Below, piece after piece: positions 51,840 to 53,062 of a stretch of DNA of 53,062 nt. The notes beneath the pieces were generated by a model. That model saw nothing but the letters and a program-made list of their open reading frames with translations. It was not told where the DNA came from and ran no database searches. Numbering within the stretch: the stretch's first letter is position 1; each line of letters begins with the position of its first letter. Position numbers and translations under genes: made by a program. Where the stretch lies: NCBI GenBank assembly GCA_963205025.1, contig CAUJHO010000006.1, forward strand, positions 1-53,062, written 5' to 3'. The stretch comes from Pseudomonadota bacterium (GTDB lineage Bacteria; Pseudomonadota; Alphaproteobacteria; Caulobacterales; Caulobacteraceae).

Positions 51840-52400
51840 AACGAGTTCTCCCGCGCCCGCACCGTCGGAATGACCGCACGCCAACGCGGTCTATCCATCT
51901 ATAGGATCGCAGCGCGATTTGGTGTGGGAAAAATCTGGCTCTAATCGCCTGATATCAATCAGGATCGTCTTACTGCCCTAGTTTCAGATGGGCCGCCAAT
52001 CCGAAAGCCCTAGGGATTTTCCGGCTCTCTTGACCCTGACCTCCAGCGTATAAGGTCTTCGAGACTGGGAGCCCTTACACCCTAAGAGCATGACGCAACC
52101 TGTATGAGATCGCGGCGGGCATTTGGTCGTCGCCCTTACATCGCTCCGTTGGGTATGGCGAACGACTCCCGTGTAAGGCTCTGAGCTTGAGATGAGACGA
52201 GCCATCGCGGCTTGATCCTTACTGATCCTCACACCTTCGCGGGTCTTCGAAGCGGGCCTATCGGGCTAAGCGCGAAGGTCGCCGTCGTCCTAGCGGAGGG
52301 GCTGCAAGCGACACTTCCCTATAAGGGGTGCACACGGCTGCATTTCCCAAGAGACCCCAGAGTCTGAGCCGCGTAACAGGCTTCCGATTAGGAGAAGCCC
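51840..52400. other. Intergenic region of the integrated element
   Basis: 561 bases with no supported gene. The frames present lack SD sites and motifs. I see CCTGAT-ATCA-ATCAGG at 51950-51965 and CCTTACA in direct orientation at 52073-52079 and 52134-52140, with an inverted copy at 52172-52178. These may be regulatory or replication-related sites. AGGAGA at the end serves the gene at 52401. Confidence 0.4.
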
Positions 52401-52829
52401 ATGCGCGACCACACCCTGTTCTGCACCTACCTGAACGACCTGCTCTGGCAGCGTCGTCAAACTCCCGAAGACCTTGCCGACAAGCTAGCCCACGCTGACA
52501 CGACCGAAGTTCGATCCTGGCTGAATGGCTGGTCCGTGCCTCGGGTCGAGCAGCTTGGAGCCGTAGCCAGAGCGCTCGATACCGATCCGGTGACGCTGAC
52601 GTTCGGATGGCAGATTGATGCTGACCCGACAAACGAAGAACGCATCTGGCGGGCGGCTCTGACGCCGCTGGGGGCGGCGTTCCCGAAGTCAGATGACCTC
52701 GCGCTTCATATGAGCCGACCGCGCCGGAACATGACCGTGGACGACCCGCATGACGGACGCGAGCCAAAGTCGGTTCCCGCTGCTTGTGGAACGCTTCGGA
52801 AACGGTCAGCGGCTGCAAGGTTGGTCTAA
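52401..52829 (+). CDS. XRE-like HTH regulator of the integrated element
   Basis: The 142-residue protein starts with an HTH (LNDLLWQRRQTPEDLADKLAHADTTEVRSWLNGWSVPRVEQLGAVARALDTDP). The remaining half (EERIWRAALTPLG... to a basic C-terminus) is not recognised. AGGAGA sits six bases before the ATG. It is convergent with the next regulator. A role in control of the integrated element is inferred from position. Confidence 0.75.
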   Translation: MRDHTLFCTYLNDLLWQRRQTPEDLADKLAHADTTEVRSWLNGWSVPRVEQLGAVARALDTDPVTLTFGWQIDADPTNEERIWRAALTPLGAAFPKSDDLALHMSRPRRNMTVDDPHDGREPKSVPAACGTLRKRSAAARLV

Positions 52830-52837
52830 GTAAAGGC

Positions 52838-53062
52838 TTACTTGCGAAGCGCGCTAATTACGCGGTCGAAAAGGGCGTCCGGGCGGACATCCAGCGCTTC
52901 AGCGAGTTCGATGAACTCCGACACATCCACGCGGCGCTCCGTGGTTTCGATCTTCGAGATGTAGGATCGCGGCTTGCGAAGACGCTCGGCTAAGTCGCCC
53001 TGGGACAGGCCTGCGGTTTTTCGAGCTTCCACCAGAACGGCAACGACCGCTGAGTAGGCGTC
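52838..53062 (-). CDS. XRE-family HTH regulator (5' end beyond window)
   Basis: The frame is open to the window edge: [64 protein letters not shown]. This is the compact single-domain XRE regulator family in which about 10-20 residues precede the HTH, so the true start is probably just outside the window rather than the GTG at 53032. Likely a control or restriction-associated regulator of the element; the function is not certain. Confidence 0.85.
   Translation of the reverse strand, partial: DAYSAVVAVLVEARKTAGLSQGDLAERLRKPRSYISKIETTERRVDVSEFIELAEALDVRPDALFDRVISALRK

Noticed and set aside
51900..52400. A minus-strand 186-codon frame (52258-52818) as a gene
   Set aside because: It mostly overlaps the XRE-like gene on the other strand, and its sequence has no motif and no SD.

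Overview
The window is about 53 kb of GC-rich DNA (most coding lines about 65-70% GC) from an alphaproteobacterium, most likely of the Caulobacterales (Brevundimonas or Caulobacter type). I infer this from gene order and gene content, not from a database search. The markers are: hemC-hemD-mitofilin/Mic60-like-hemY divergent from tsaD-gpsA; a class I lysyl-tRNA synthetase; trpF-trpB-trpA-accD-folC; the ctpA-envC-rlmH-rsfS-nadD-obgE block; an M2 dipeptidase lipoprotein; and an OmpA porin with a long proline linker.

Layout. 1-561: end of an RND efflux pump and tRNA-Thr(CGT). 720-4727 (minus): heme operon (hemC, hemD, a Mic60-like membrane protein, hemY), each gene overlapping the next by 1-4 bases. 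4767-7224 (plus): tsaD, gpsA and a small Rieske protein, also overlapping. 7221-10715: a sulfide/persulfide response locus with a SqrR/BigR-type ArsR regulator divergent from a persulfide dioxygenase, two YeeE-type membrane proteins, a DUF442 sulfur-transferase-like protein and a TauE-type exporter. 10712-12414: Lrp-type regulator divergent from alanine dehydrogenase. 12425-14713: a REP-like element, then a thiolase and an SDR dehydrogenase. 14821-20655: rfbCBD, a beta-barrel/OmpA porin, a GNAT and ugd, mainly envelope and surface sugars. 20652-29049: an OmpA lipoprotein, a 2OG-Fe(II) oxygenase, an outer-membrane barrel, mtgA, an M2 peptidase, two thioesterases, and two successive pairs of tandem unknown paralogues. 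29142-31504: an S24 regulator and lysK. 31588-39027: two rRNA-modification genes, a Phd/PIN toxin-antitoxin pair wedged in front of trpF, then trpB, a REP-like element, trpA, accD and folC. 39024-49881 (minus): ctpA, envC-like, rlmH, rsfS, nadD, obgE, arfB, a lipoprotein, paired amidohydrolases, DUF167 and YggT. 50009-end: tRNA-Ala(CGC) followed by a tyrosine integrase, an excisionase-like gene and two XRE regulators, with lower GC. This is the left end of an integrated element that runs past the window.

The most unusual signals are regulatory and small-gene features. Three copies of a 12-base unit, on an exact 12-base register, overlap the promoter and start codon of the antitoxin, which I predict to be leaderless. 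A 13-bp perfect hairpin covers the Shine-Dalgarno of the first of two tandem paralogues that share a VGPVDKPDED motif. The REP-like element in front of trpA supplies trpA's own Shine-Dalgarno in one arm. Several otherwise ordinary proteins have lost catalytic or metal ligands: AccD without zinc-ribbon cysteines, an EnvC-like LytM domain without zinc ligands, and an amidohydrolase without HxH. I found no CRISPR array, no rRNA and no insertion sequence.
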